DNA of 64,000 nucleotides from assembly GCA_902766095.1 (NCBI GenBank), contig CACXCN010000055.1, positions 1 through 64,000 of the forward strand. Reading direction: 5' to 3'. Each line of letters begins with the position of its first letter. Position 1 is the stretch's first letter. The position numbers were made by a program, and so were the translations under genes. The notes beneath the pieces were generated by a model that saw nothing but the letters and a program-made list of their open reading frames with translations, ran no database searches and was not told where the DNA came from. Of the stretch, positions 1-9,866 are shown piece by piece. Source of the stretch: an uncultured Selenomonas sp. GTDB lineage: Bacteria > Bacillota > Negativicutes > Selenomonadales > Selenomonadaceae.

Positions 1-1116
<1,116 letters not shown>

Positions 1117-1167
1117 GGTAATTGAACAATATCATGGTGAAATATTGCTAAGAAGGGAAATGACTAT

Positions 1168-2088
1168 ATGAGGGTTTTAATAACTGGCGGAGCTGGCTTT
1201 ATCGGATCACATATAGTGCGCCAATTGGTGAATGACAATATTGACGTAGTTGTTCTCGATAATCTTATTTCTGGGCAGTTTGAACATATACCGGATGGCG
1301 TTATATTCTGGCAGGAGGATATCCGTAGCACGGCAACGCGAGAGCGAATTGCTGGTGGTCATTTCGATGCCATCGTACATCTGGCAGCACAGATCCTCGT
1401 GGATGCATCTATACGTGATCCGTATTTCGATGCGGATGAGAATATCATGGGGCTCGTGAATGTGCTCGAGGGAGCGCGAGCTGGTGGTGTTCGGCGTGTG
1501 ATTTTCCCTTCGTCGGCTGCTGTTTATGGTGATGTGGCTGAGTCGCAGCTGCCGCTGAGTGAGGATACGCCACTGGCGCCATTATCGTTCTATGGGCTGA
1601 CGAAGGAGATGTCGGAGCGGTATCTTGAGCTTTATCATCGGCACTATGGGCTGGAGTACGTTGTGCTGCGCTTCGCGAATGTCTACGGTGAGCGCCAGGG
1701 GGATAAGGGCGAAGGTGGCGTCATCAGCATCTTTGCCAAAAAAGCGGCGCGTGGTGATGATATCACTATATTCGGCGATGGCAACCAGACTCGTGATTTC
1801 ATCTATGCAGGAGATATCGCGCGCGGCATCAGTCGAGCACTCGTGACCGAGCATGCGAATACGGCGTATAATCTCAGCACGCAGACGGAGACTAGTCTGA
1901 ATGATCTGGTGAAGATATTCGGCAGTATCCGGCAGTTGGACTGGAATGTTTCCTATGGCCCGGCTCGCGAGGGAGATATATACCGCTCCTGCCTGAGCCG
2001 GGAGAAGGCGAAGCAGGGGCTGGGATGGGAGCTTCAGTGTACACTAGAGGAAGGCTTGCGTAGGACGCTCAACTATTTTGCTAATTAA
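1168..2088 (+). CDS. NAD-dependent sugar epimerase/dehydratase (UDP-glucose 4-epimerase-like)
   Basis: An extended short-chain dehydrogenase of 306 residues that probably epimerises a nucleotide sugar for surface polysaccharide. The Rossmann motif TGGAGFIGSH lies at residues 6-15. The catalytic triad region has SSAAVYGD and the YxxxK motif as YGLTK. An AAGGG ribosome site lies about 10 bases before the ATG at 1168. It follows the acyltransferase by 51 bases and probably belongs to the same unit. The first 130 or so bases are AT-rich like the upstream gene and the rest is G+C-rich, so a recombination junction may lie inside the gene. The exact substrate (UDP-Glc, UDP-GlcNAc or other) is not resolved. 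Confidence 0.85.
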   Translation: MRVLITGGAGFIGSHIVRQLVNDNIDVVVLDNLISGQFEHIPDGVIFWQEDIRSTATRERIAGGHFDAIVHLAAQILVDASIRDPYFDADENIMGLVNVLEGARAGGVRRVIFPSSAAVYGDVAESQLPLSEDTPLAPLSFYGLTKEMSERYLELYHRHYGLEYVVLRFANVYGERQGDKGEGGVISIFAKKAARGDDITIFGDGNQTRDFIYAGDIARGISRALVTEHANTAYNLSTQTETSLNDLVKIFGSIRQLDWNVSYGPAREGDIYRSCLSREKAKQGLGWELQCTLEEGLRRTLNYFAN

Positions 2089-2169
2089 GTTGCATTTCTA
2101 GCGCCTATCTCTTGGTGCATCCTGCATCCAGTCTCTTATGTGTCTACATCTATGGGCATAGTATAAATT

Positions 2170-2198
2170 CCCCGCATGCTTTGCAGCGTACGGGGAGT
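2170..2198 (+). terminator. Possible hairpin after epimerase, no T-tract
   Basis: The segment contains CCCCG and CGGGG arms around an inner TGC/GCA pairing, about 85 bases after the epimerase stop. No run of T follows, so intrinsic termination is doubtful; it may only be a structured 3' end. Confidence 0.25.
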
Positions 2199-2292
2199 GG
2201 ATGGGAATCAGTGATTATTTCGAACTATATACTGCTCCTGGTTGTTCTTCATCACACAGGCAGCAGATCAGGAGACGTACAGAGGTGATGAT

Positions 2293-2460
2293 ATGTTTGT
2301 GGTCAAGCAGAACTCAGAGATGGTGAACAAGACGTTCCGTATGCCGGTAGAGCTGGTGGAGCGGCTGACCGCGGTAGCAAAGTCACAGAATATTTCGGTG
2401 AATAATCTGGTACAGCAGTGCTGCGAGTATGCGCTGGATGATATGAAAAGGGATAAGTGA
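2293..2460 (+). CDS. Small ribbon-helix-helix (Arc/CopG-like) protein
   Basis: A 55-residue protein whose sequence (KTFRMPVELVERLTAVAKSQ, then NISVNNLVQQCCEYAL) fits the beta strand, helix, turn, helix of ribbon-helix-helix DNA-binding proteins. Such proteins are often antitoxins or plasmid-type repressors. An AGAGGTG ribosome site 5 bases upstream favours the ATG at 2293 over a start further upstream at 2242. No toxin gene accompanies it: the next gene is convergent and is itself antitoxin-like. Its DNA target is unknown. Confidence 0.7.
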   Translation: MFVVKQNSEMVNKTFRMPVELVERLTAVAKSQNISVNNLVQQCCEYALDDMKRDK

Positions 2461-2481
2461 TCCAATAATTTGAACTGAAGT

Positions 2482-2874
2482 TTACGTATTCAGATCATTC
2501 CAGAGTTCGTCCACAGTCCCAATGGGGCGGCTCATATCTTTACCGATGCGGGCGTCGTCTAGTGTCTTCTTAGTTGTCTTGTTCGGTGTAGCGAGCTCAA
2601 TGCCGTTCCTAGCGGCGACTTCCTCGAAGGGAATTGTTTTTGCAGGATCATAGTCTTTCAGGCGCTCCTCGGCAGTGTGGAGAAGCTCAGCATCGCATAC
2701 GCGCTCGATCAGGGCATTGTAATCGTCTGGGGAAAGCAGGACGCATTCTGGCTCATTGTTTTTCAGGACGACGGTCGGACCGGATTTTTTCACTTCTGCA
2801 AAAATCTTGCTGGCTTTTCCTCGGTTGAAAGCCGTCAGAGGAACCGTCGGATGCAGGGGCTGTAATTTTGCCAT
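2482..2874 (-). CDS. Orphan Phd/YefM-family antitoxin with extended C-terminal tail
   Basis: A 130-residue protein. Residues about 12-60 (LTAFNRGKASKIFAEVKKSG, then VVLKNNEPECVLLSPDDY) match the Phd/YefM DNA-binding fold. The tail from about residue 100 (LDDARIGKDM, VDELWNDL) resembles the toxin-wrapping C-terminus of RelB/DinJ antitoxins more than that of Phd proteins. A perfect AAGGAGGTC ribosome site precedes the start. No toxin lies on either side, so it is an orphan in this window. It could regulate itself or act with a toxin encoded elsewhere. Confidence 0.75.
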   Translation of the reverse strand: MAKLQPLHPTVPLTAFNRGKASKIFAEVKKSGPTVVLKNNEPECVLLSPDDYNALIERVCDAELLHTAEERLKDYDPAKTIPFEEVAARNGIELATPNKTTKKTLDDARIGKDMSRPIGTVDELWNDLNT

Positions 2875-3084
2875 AGATAAGACCTCCTTTTCTTCAGCTT
2901 AGCAAAAGGCAAAGAGAATAGCAATATATTTGTCGCTCTATTCGTTGTAAAAATGACGAGCAAATATGCATGTTATGTTAGACGGTATTTGTCCTAGCAG
3001 ATTGTACATGTCCATTCGTGAAGGACAATGTAGTGAAGCAGAAAACAAAAAGTGTAAATTTCTTTGATTATTTTACAAAAGTAC

Positions 3085-3113
3085 TTGACATTGGCGCATA
3101 TAGAGCGTATATT
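3085..3113 (+). promoter_or_regulatory. Sigma-70-type promoter of the T-box/MFS unit
   Basis: TTGACA at 3085-3090 and TATATT at 3108-3113 are separated by exactly 17 bases. It lies just upstream of the T-box leader, so transcription should start near 3120. Confidence 0.8.
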
Positions 3114-3119
3114 GTACAC

Positions 3120-3458
3120 ATCGACGCGATACAAGTTGTAAAGTTGTAAACGCGCTATATATGTTAAATCCGATGACGGGAAAGAGTAATCCCTGTGGAA
3201 GCTAAGAGAGAGCCGCCATTTGCTGGGAGGCGGCAGTGAAAGCAGAGACGAAAATCATCCCGGAGGAGCGAGGCTGAACAGATATCGGTAAGCCGAGACG
3301 TTTTCCCCACGTTACTGGGGACGCGTATGGTGGTACGTTGCAGGAGCTTGTCTTCTTTTCAGGTGTACGCCGCACGCGACAGAGTGCCGGTATATACCGG
3401 AAGATGGGTGGTAACACGGAAATAAGAGTCCGTCCCTTTAGAGGGGGCGGGCTTTTTT
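3120..3458 (+). promoter_or_regulatory. T-box leader, candidate isoleucine specifier (ATC)
   Basis: This is a tRNA-sensing T-box upstream of the MFS gene. The T-box sequence GGGTGGTAACACGG lies at 3406-3419. An intrinsic terminator follows, with GTCCGTCCC (from 3428) pairing with the G-rich strand ending in GGGCGGGC near 3451 and a T-run at 3453-3458. Stem I carries the AGAGAG element near 3206. In the specifier-loop position, GAAA-ATC-A reads codon ATC at 3254-3256 (Ile). Alignment with the Thr and Tyr T-boxes of this window gives the same register. Uncharged tRNA-Ile would therefore be expected to allow expression of the transporter. Confidence 0.85.
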
Positions 3459-3497
3459 ATTATCTTTAATGCCACAGATATTTGGGGAGGAATCATC

Positions 3498-4823
3498 ATG
3501 GAAGCAGAACTCGACTTGAAAGCACTGACGCGAAAACGGGATTTCCGCATTATTTTGCCCGTATTTCTGGTCTCCATCATCGCTTGCCTGGACCGCGTCA
3601 ATATTTCCTATGCGGCTCTGACAATGAAGCAGGATCTGGGCTGGCTCACGCCGGAGATATACGGTGCCGGCGCGGGCATCTTCTTTGCCGGCTACCTGCT
3701 GCTCGAGATTCCGGGCTCGCTGATCGCGGCGCGGTTCTCTGCATCGAAATGGATTGCGCGCATCATGTTCACCTGGGGGCTTGTCTGCGTGTTCATGGCG
3801 TTCATGCATACTCAGACGGAGTTCTACCTCTGCCGCTTCCTGCTGGGCGCTTCTGAGGCCAGCCTGTATCCGGTCATCTATTCCGTGCTGTTCCCGCGTT
3901 GGTTCATGGGGCCGGAGCGGGCCCGTGCTACGAGCCTGATGCTGGGCTCGCTGCTGCTGGCGAATATCATCGGGGCTCCGCTGTCCGGTGTCCTGCTCCA
4001 GACTTCGTTCTTTGGTATGCATGGCTGGCAGGAGCTGTTCATCATCGAGGCAGTGCCGGCGCTCATGTTCTCGGTATTCTTTTTCTTCTTCGTCAAGGAT
4101 CGTCCGGATCAGGTGAGCTGGCTGAGCGATGCGGAGAAGGAGTATCTGACAAAAAGCTATGAGGCGGAGAAGGCCGCCATGCAGAAGAAGCAGAAGTACA
4201 CGGTTCTCCAGGCATTCAAGGATCCGAAAGTCCTGCGTCTCTGCCTGATTTATTTCCTCTGGGTTGTTGGTTTCTGGGGCTTCTATTTCTGGATGCCGAC
4301 GGTCTTGAAAGGGCTGTCCGGCTGGTCGACGCAGCTCCTCGGCGGTGCCATCGCTCTGCCGATGACGGCCGCTCTGGTCGTGCAGCTGATCATCGGTTGG
4401 TCTTCGTCGAAAACTGGTGACAAGGTCTGGCATGTGGCTGGCGCGCTCTTCGTCGGTTCGGTCGGTCTGGCGCTCTCGCCGCTGGCTACGGATACGACGG
4501 TCGCTCTCGTACTGATCTGCCTCTCGGCTATCGGTATTCATGCATCGATGGGCGTTTGGTGGACGATACCGACGACGTTCCTGACTGGTCCGGCAGCCGC
4601 GGGCTCGATAGCGCTGATCAATTCCTGCGGCAATCTCGGCGGCTGGGTCGGCCCGTATATGATGGGCTGGATCAAGACGAACACGGGCGCTTTCGACCTC
4701 GGTTACTATATCATGGGCGGGGCGATGTTCGTGGCAGCTTTGCTGGTTCTTACTATTAAATATGGTTTCGGATTCAAGAAAACCGAAGAGGTCGAGGAAG
4801 AGGCTGAGCCGGCGGCTGAGTGA
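3498..4823 (+). CDS. MFS transporter, anion:cation symporter type, T-box controlled
   Basis: A 441-residue, twelve-segment inner-membrane carrier of the major facilitator superfamily. The N-terminus (LDRVNISYAALTMKQDLGW) and the segment GIFFAGYLLLEIPGSLIAAR are typical of the ACS (organic anion) branch. That branch includes tartrate, glucarate, phthalate and nicotinate carriers. A GGGGAGGA ribosome site precedes the ATG at 3498. Control by an apparent Ile T-box is unusual for this family. It suggests uptake of isoleucine, a precursor or a related oxo or fatty acid; that substrate is inference. Confidence 0.85.
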   Translation: MEAELDLKALTRKRDFRIILPVFLVSIIACLDRVNISYAALTMKQDLGWLTPEIYGAGAGIFFAGYLLLEIPGSLIAARFSASKWIARIMFTWGLVCVFMAFMHTQTEFYLCRFLLGASEASLYPVIYSVLFPRWFMGPERARATSLMLGSLLLANIIGAPLSGVLLQTSFFGMHGWQELFIIEAVPALMFSVFFFFFVKDRPDQVSWLSDAEKEYLTKSYEAEKAAMQKKQKYTVLQAFKDPKVLRLCLIYFLWVVGFWGFYFWMPTVLKGLSGWSTQLLGGAIALPMTAALVVQLIIGWSSSKTGDKVWHVAGALFVGSVGLALSPLATDTTVALVLICLSAIGIHASMGVWWTIPTTFLTGPAAAGSIALINSCGNLGGWVGPYMMGWIKTNTGAFDLGYYIMGGAMFVAALLVLTIKYGFGFKKTEEVEEEAEPAAE

Positions 4824-4858
4824 TTCCGGCTGAAGCGGTATATAGATAATGAAGGAAA

Positions 4859-4887
4859 GAGGGTTGCGAGACGGCAGCCCTCCTTTC
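4859..4887 (+). terminator. Probable terminator after MFS gene
   Basis: GAGGGTTGC at 4859-4867 pairs with GCAGCCCTC at 4874-4882, followed by a weak CTTTC tail. Confidence 0.5.
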
Positions 4888-4934
4888 GCGTATGGGGGGG
4901 GCGGGGAAGGCTTGGATAAAAAATTGTCAAATAT

Positions 4935-4963
4935 TTGCTTTATCGGATAATGTGTGCTATAAT
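4935..4963 (+). promoter_or_regulatory. Promoter of the histidine operon
   Basis: TTGCTT at 4935-4940 and a consensus TATAAT at 4958-4963 are separated by 17 bases, upstream of the TrpR-like regulator that opens the operon. No T-box or clear palindromic operator was seen between it and the first gene. Confidence 0.75.
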
Positions 4964-5020
4964 ACAAACAATTTCACTAACTAAAGCGATAAAGATTAAA
5001 AGTAAAAGGAGGCAGAAGAG

Positions 5021-5344
5021 TTGGTTAATCCGAAGCTGAGGGATGAGCAGAATGATCAGCTGTGCCGGGCCGTCCTGACACTGAACAGTGTCGACGAGTG
5101 CTACCAGTTCTTTGAAGACATATGTACCATCAGCGAGCTCAAGGCTATGGCCCAGCGGCTGGAGGTGGCCCATATGCTCCGTACGGGTCATACGTATGAT
5201 GATATCGTGAGCCGTACGGGGGCGAGCACCGCGACGATCAGCCGTGTGAAGCGCTGCCTCAACTATGGTGCCGATGGCTACAGCATCGTGCTGGATCGTC
5301 TCGGAGTAGGGCATGCGGATAAGACTTCGCCGGCCAAGGAATGA
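5021..5344 (+). CDS. TrpR-superfamily regulator, YerC/YecD type
   Basis: A 107-residue DNA-binding protein of the TrpR-like YerC/YecD family. The recognition helix region is GHTYDDIVSRTGASTATISR (residues about 64-83). The start is TTG at 5021, fixed by an AAAGGAGG ribosome site eight bases upstream. It is the first gene of the his cluster and ends 19 bases before hisZ. From gene context it is the likely local regulator of histidine biosynthesis; the ligand is not visible from sequence. Confidence 0.8.
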   Translation: MVNPKLRDEQNDQLCRAVLTLNSVDECYQFFEDICTISELKAMAQRLEVAHMLRTGHTYDDIVSRTGASTATISRVKRCLNYGADGYSIVLDRLGVGHADKTSPAKE

Positions 5345-5363
5345 CAGGGAGGGATTTTATCAG

Positions 5364-6548
5364 ATGGAAAAAGACAAGAACGTATGGGAAATACCGTATG
5401 GCATGCGTGACTACCTGCCGGATGAGGCGGCAGCGAAGCGGGCGCTGGAGACAAAGATCGCCCGGCTGTTCCTCGACTGGGGCTACGATGAGGTCGTGAC
5501 GCCGACCGTCGAGTATATGGACAATCTGACGCGCGGCAGCAGTCACTCGCTCGAGCCGCATCTGTTCCGGCTCATCGATCGTCACAACCGGACCGTAGCG
5601 TTGCGCCACGAGATGACGACGCCGATCGCGCGTCTCGTCAGCAGCCGCCTGCAGGATCAGCCGCTGCCGGTGAAGCTCTCGTATATCAGCAGCGTATTCC
5701 GCTATGAGGAGGCTCAGGCCGGGCGCCAGTGCGAGTTTTATCAGGCGGGCGTCGAGCTCATGGGGACGACGAGCGCGCAGGCGGATGCCGAGGTCATCGC
5801 TCTCGCAATCGAGTCGCTGCGTCAGTCGGGACTCAGTGATTTCCAGGTCTGCGTGGGGCAGGTCGACTTCATCAATGCGATACTCGCGCAGTACAATATC
5901 GATGATGATACCCAGTCGGCAATCCGGGCGGCGCTGGAAAAGCGAAATCTCGTCGCGCTCGGTCAGCTCGTCGATGCTCTGAAGCTGCCGGATAATGCCA
6001 AGGAGGTCCTGCGCAATCTGCCGCTGCTCAATGGCGGGGCAGAGCTCCTGGATCGGGCCTATACGATGGCGCTCAATGAGCGCAGCCGCCGGGCCCTCGA
6101 TAATCTCAGCGAGGTCTATCGTCTGCTGAAGGCGTATGGCGTGACGGAGTATGTTCGTTTCGATCTTGGCATCATCCGCGATTTCAGCTATTATACGGGG
6201 CTCGTGTTCGAGATATACGCACCGGGGCTCGGGTTCCCGATTGCGGGGGGCGGGCGCTATGATCACCTGCTCAGCGATTTTGGAGCGGCCTGCCCGGCGA
6301 CGGGATTCGCTGTCGGTATCGAGCGCATCCTCATGGCACAGCAGTGCCAGCAGCTGCCGCACTACAGCCCGGCACGCGATATCTATGTAGGCTATGCTGC
6401 AGCGCGTGGCGCGGAGGCGATCGAGAGGGCACGTGAGCTCCGCTCAGAGGGCCGCGTGGTGGAGCTCGCGATGATGCCGGAGAGCCGGGAGATGGCTGAG
6501 CGCTCGCAGCAGCAGCGCGGCTATGCCGAGCTCGTGTATCTCGCATGA
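5364..6548 (+). CDS. hisZ: ATP phosphoribosyltransferase regulatory subunit HisZ
   Basis: A catalytically inactive paralogue of histidyl-tRNA synthetase (394 residues). In bacteria with short-form HisG it binds HisG and confers histidine feedback. The N-terminus IPYGMRDYLPDEAAAKRALE and the class II motif GGGRYD near residues 295-300 are clear. It lacks the C-terminal anticodon-binding domain of true HisRS. AGGGAGGG about 11 bases upstream selects the ATG at 5364 rather than the in-frame start at 5313, which overlaps the previous gene. Confidence 0.93.
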   Translation: MEKDKNVWEIPYGMRDYLPDEAAAKRALETKIARLFLDWGYDEVVTPTVEYMDNLTRGSSHSLEPHLFRLIDRHNRTVALRHEMTTPIARLVSSRLQDQPLPVKLSYISSVFRYEEAQAGRQCEFYQAGVELMGTTSAQADAEVIALAIESLRQSGLSDFQVCVGQVDFINAILAQYNIDDDTQSAIRAALEKRNLVALGQLVDALKLPDNAKEVLRNLPLLNGGAELLDRAYTMALNERSRRALDNLSEVYRLLKAYGVTEYVRFDLGIIRDFSYYTGLVFEIYAPGLGFPIAGGGRYDHLLSDFGAACPATGFAVGIERILMAQQCQQLPHYSPARDIYVGYAAARGAEAIERARELRSEGRVVELAMMPESREMAERSQQQRGYAELVYLA

Positions 6549-7084
6549 TCCAGCGGGTCCGGCAGTTCGTACGGGCTGTGACGGCGCGGGTGACGCAGGC
6601 GGACAGGGACTATGTGGCCCGCGTGCTGCCGGCGTCCGCATATCCCGGGGCGCAGGAGCTGTTTTACCGCATGCATCCGGCCGATCAGGTCCATGCCCTG
6701 AATGTCGCACGTACGGCTGAGCAGCTGGCGACCGGGTGTCGCGTGGCCGTCGATATGGATTTGCTGCTGCGGGCGGCGCTCCTGCATGATGTCGGCCGGG
6801 AGAAAGGCGACCTCGATATCTGGGGCAAGGTTTTCTGCGTGCTGATGTACCACTACCTGCCGTCGCTGGCCAGACGCTGGCAATGCGCGGCTGCGAGGCA
6901 CCCCTGGCAGAAAATAGGGCATGCATTGTATGTATATGAACATCATCCCGCCATCGGAGCCGGGCGTCTGCGGCGCATCGGTATGGAGGCTGAGGCGGGC
7001 ATCATCGAGCATCATCATGAGCGGCCGCTGCCAGAGCGGCCGGTAGAACTGAGGCTGCTGAGCGAGGCGGATGAGCTGAACTGA
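6545..7084 (+). CDS. HD-domain metal-dependent phosphohydrolase inside the his operon
   Basis: A 179-residue soluble HD-superfamily protein. Metal ligands are readable in order: H50, H81-D82 in LLHDVGR, H134 in EHHPAIGA, H156-H158 and a terminal D176 in SEADEL. It overlaps hisZ by four bases (ATGA) and is followed by hisG, so it is translationally coupled into histidine synthesis. HD proteins hydrolyse phosphomonoesters or nucleotides. Because no classical histidinol-phosphatase (HisN or PHP type) is present in this operon, it is a candidate for that step. That is inference; nucleotide housekeeping is equally possible. Confidence 0.8.
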   Translation: MIQRVRQFVRAVTARVTQADRDYVARVLPASAYPGAQELFYRMHPADQVHALNVARTAEQLATGCRVAVDMDLLLRAALLHDVGREKGDLDIWGKVFCVLMYHYLPSLARRWQCAAARHPWQKIGHALYVYEHHPAIGAGRLRRIGMEAEAGIIEHHHERPLPERPVELRLLSEADELN

Positions 7085-7119
7085 GCTTTACAGAATTATA
7101 TGGAATCATGGAGGTATTT

Positions 7120-7782
7120 ATGGATAGCCAGAATGACTACCTGACGATTGCCCTGCCGAAGGGGAAACTTTTTTCTCTGTCGGCTGACCTATTGGCCAAG
7201 GTCGGTATAACGGCCGATGACCTTTCGGATAAATCGCGCAAGCTCGTCATAACGAATGAGCAGGCCAAGGTGAATTTCATTGTGTCGAAGACGGCCGATG
7301 TGCCGACCTATGTCGAGTACGGTGCCGCGGATATCGGCGTCATCGGCAAGGATGTGCTTGATGAGTCGGGCAAGGATGTCTATGAGCTGCTCGATCTCGG
7401 CTTCGGCCGCTGCCACCTCATGATGGCGGTGCCGAAGGACAAGAAGCGCGCGAAGCTGACGGACTATGCGCATACGCGGGTGGCGACGAAGTTCCCGAAC
7501 ATCGCGAAGAAGTTCTTTGACGAACACGGCATGCAGATGGAGTATATCAAGCTCAATGGCTCGATCGAGCTGGGGCCGATCGTCGGCCTCTCGGAGAGCA
7601 TCGTCGATATCGTGGAGACGGGGACGACGCTGCGGGAGAATGATCTCGAGGAGATCGCCTTCATAAAGGAGGCGACAGCTCGCCTCATCGCGAATCGCGT
7701 GAGCTTCAAGCTGAAGTTTGACCGCATCAACGAGCTGGTGACGAACCTGCACGAAGTGCTCGCCGCAGGAGAGAAGAAGTAA
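7120..7782 (+). CDS. hisG: ATP phosphoribosyltransferase, short form
   Basis: Catalyses the first step of histidine synthesis, joining ATP and PRPP. At 220 residues it is the short form without the C-terminal regulatory domain, consistent with hisZ in the same operon. Family motifs include IALPKGKLF near the N-terminus, DIGVIGKDVL, and the PRPP-binding region VDIVETGTTLRENDLEEI. The ATG at 7120 is chosen because GGAGG at 7110-7114 overlaps the alternative ATG at 7108. Confidence 0.95.
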   Translation: MDSQNDYLTIALPKGKLFSLSADLLAKVGITADDLSDKSRKLVITNEQAKVNFIVSKTADVPTYVEYGAADIGVIGKDVLDESGKDVYELLDLGFGRCHLMMAVPKDKKRAKLTDYAHTRVATKFPNIAKKFFDEHGMQMEYIKLNGSIELGPIVGLSESIVDIVETGTTLRENDLEEIAFIKEATARLIANRVSFKLKFDRINELVTNLHEVLAAGEKK

Positions 7783-7901
7783 TTCAGTGGGCCGAACCAG
7801 CCAAGAGGTGTTGATGTGCATGGCAGCTCGCCACCTCATCCGCCTCGCTGTGCTCGGCACCTTCCCCAGGGGGGAAGGCTTTTATAAAAGGGGAAAGCGA
7901 T
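7783..7901. repeat. hisG-hisD spacer with a CCTTCCCC/GGGGAAGG repeat copy
   Basis: Bases about 7830-7882 (CACCTCATCCGCC ... CACCTTCCCCAGGGGGGAAGGCTTT) are the reverse-complement version of the element seen at 59964-60013. Its hairpin GCCTTCCCC/GGGGAAGG lies directly before the hisD ribosome site. It is a dispersed repeat inserted within an operon and might modulate expression of the distal his genes. Confidence 0.75.
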
Positions 7902-9242
7902 ATGAAGATTGTCAAGGCAGCCGAGATCGGCGAACGCGAAGTGGAGCGTCTGCTCACTAAAAAAGCATTTGATGAAGTGGAGCTCAGTCCGAAGATACGC
8001 GAAGCGAACAAGAAACTGTATGGCGAGGATCTGAGTGCGGCGGAGATCGTGCGCCGCATCGTCGGCGATGTGCGGCGCGATGGCGATGCAGCCGTCATCA
8101 AGTATACGAAGCTCATCGACCGCGTCGATATCAAGCCGGAGGATTTCCTCGTCAGCGAGGCTGAGTATGAGGCGGCCGAGCAGGCAGCCGACCCGGCGGT
8201 CGTCGAGTCGCTGCGCAAGGCGGCGGCCAATGTGCGCCGCTATCATCAGGAGCAGAAGCCGAATTCGTGGATGACCTATCGTGACCAGGGCTCGATACTC
8301 GGCCAGTCCATCATCCCGCTCGACCGCGTCGGCATCTATGTGCCGGGCGGCACGGCTGCCTATCCGTCCTCCGTCATCATGAATGCTGTACCGGCGTCGG
8401 TCGCCGGTGTAGGTGAGATCATCATGATGGTGCCGCCGAAGAACGGGCAGATCAATCCGTATGTGCTCATAGCAGCCCGCGAGGCAGGCGTCAGCAAGAT
8501 CTACAAGATCGGCGGCGCACAGGCCATAGCGGCCATGGCGTTCGGCACGGAGACGGTGCCGCGCGTGGACAAGATCACCGGCCCGGGCAATATATTCGTG
8601 ACGCTGGCGAAGAAGGAAGTATACGGGCATGTCGATATCGATATGCTGGCAGGCCCGAGCGAGATACTGATCGTGGCCGACAAGACGGCCGATCCGGTAT
8701 ATACGGCGGCCGATATGCTGAGTCAGGCTGAGCATGACCCGCTGGCCTCGAGCATCGTCATCACTGACGACGCGGAACTCGCCGAAAAGGTCGCGGTCGA
8801 GGCGGAGAAGCAGCTCGCGAAATTGCCGCGGCGTGAGATCGCACAGGCGTCCATCGACCGCAACGGCCTCATCGTCATTGCTGAGGATATCATGCAGGCC
8901 ATGCGTTTCGCCAATGTGTCGGCGCCGGAGCACATGGAGCTGCTGACCGCGCAGCCCTTCCAGCTGCTGCCGTATGTGCGTCATGCGGGCGCTGTGTTCC
9001 TGGGCGCATATTCGCCGGAGCCGCTGGGTGACTATTTCGCCGGCCCGAACCACGTCCTGCCGACTGGCGGTACGGCGCGCTACTACTCGGTGCTGAATGT
9101 CGAGACTTTCATGAAGCGCACGAGTCTGATCTCCTACACGCAGCCGGCGCTATCGGCTGTCAGCGATGATATCATCCGCCTGGCAGAGTCTGAGGGCCTG
9201 CAGGCGCATGCCAATGCCATCCGCATCAGGAAGGAGCGCTGA
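7902..9242 (+). CDS. hisD: Histidinol dehydrogenase
   Basis: A zinc-dependent enzyme oxidising histidinol to histidine in two NAD-linked steps. It has 446 residues, somewhat longer than the usual 430 because of a short N-terminal leader. Typical blocks are [42 protein letters not shown] and [11 protein letters not shown], with [12 protein letters not shown] near the C-terminus. The ribosome site is AAGGGGAAAG. Two bases separate its stop from hisB. Confidence 0.96.
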   Translation: MKIVKAAEIGEREVERLLTKKAFDEVELSPKIREANKKLYGEDLSAAEIVRRIVGDVRRDGDAAVIKYTKLIDRVDIKPEDFLVSEAEYEAAEQAADPAVVESLRKAAANVRRYHQEQKPNSWMTYRDQGSILGQSIIPLDRVGIYVPGGTAAYPSSVIMNAVPASVAGVGEIIMMVPPKNGQINPYVLIAAREAGVSKIYKIGGAQAIAAMAFGTETVPRVDKITGPGNIFVTLAKKEVYGHVDIDMLAGPSEILIVADKTADPVYTAADMLSQAEHDPLASSIVITDDAELAEKVAVEAEKQLAKLPRREIAQASIDRNGLIVIAEDIMQAMRFANVSAPEHMELLTAQPFQLLPYVRHAGAVFLGAYSPEPLGDYFAGPNHVLPTGGTARYYSVLNVETFMKRTSLISYTQPALSAVSDDIIRLAESEGLQAHANAIRIRKER

Positions 9243-9244
9243 GT

Positions 9245-9853
9245 ATGGGAACAGAAGCAGCGGCGCGCACGGCTGCCGTAGAGCGCCGCACGGCCGAGAC
9301 GCAGGTCAGCGTGAAGCTGAACCTCGACGGCGAGGGCCGCGCGGACATAGCGACCGGTATCGGCTTTTTCGACCACATGCTGAATCTCTTTGCGGCCCAT
9401 GGGCTGTTCGACCTGGCAGTGAAGTGCGATGGCGATATCGAGGTGGATGGTCACCACTCCGTCGAGGATATCGGCATCACGCTCGGACAGGCGTTCCGCG
9501 AGGCCATTGGGGACAAGCGCGGCATCACGCGCTATGGTTCTTTCTATCTGCCCATGGATGAGGCGCTCGTGCTCGTCGCGCTCGATATCAGCGGGCGGCC
9601 GTTCCTCGTCTATGATCCCGGGGAGACGCCGATGGCGCCGATGATCGGCGGCTATGATACGGAGCTCACGGAGGAATTTCTGCGGGCTTTTGCCATGAAT
9701 GCCGGCATCACGCTCCATGTGAAGGTATGCTATGGCACGAATTCGCATCACAAGGTAGAGGCGATATTCAAGGCTCTCGGGCATGCACTGCGCATCGCGC
9801 TGACGCATGATCCGCGCGTGCATGGCGTACCATCGACCAAAGGAACACTTTGA
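9245..9853 (+). CDS. hisB: Imidazoleglycerol-phosphate dehydratase
   Basis: Removes water from imidazole glycerol phosphate using Mn-binding histidines. It has 202 residues, the monofunctional form without a histidinol-phosphatase domain. Diagnostic motifs are [21 protein letters not shown] and the C-terminal [14 protein letters not shown]. Because HisB here lacks the phosphatase domain found in enterobacteria, the histidinol-phosphatase must be a separate protein. Confidence 0.96.
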   Translation: MGTEAAARTAAVERRTAETQVSVKLNLDGEGRADIATGIGFFDHMLNLFAAHGLFDLAVKCDGDIEVDGHHSVEDIGITLGQAFREAIGDKRGITRYGSFYLPMDEALVLVALDISGRPFLVYDPGETPMAPMIGGYDTELTEEFLRAFAMNAGITLHVKVCYGTNSHHKVEAIFKALGHALRIALTHDPRVHGVPSTKGTL

Positions 9854-9866
9854 GGGAGGGCATAGT

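Noticed and set aside
3438-4967. 509-residue open frame on the minus strand over the MFS gene
   Set aside because: It is rich in Arg, Glu, His and Gln with no domain, as expected for the antisense of a G+C-rich gene. The plus-strand MFS has full family motifs and a ribosome site.
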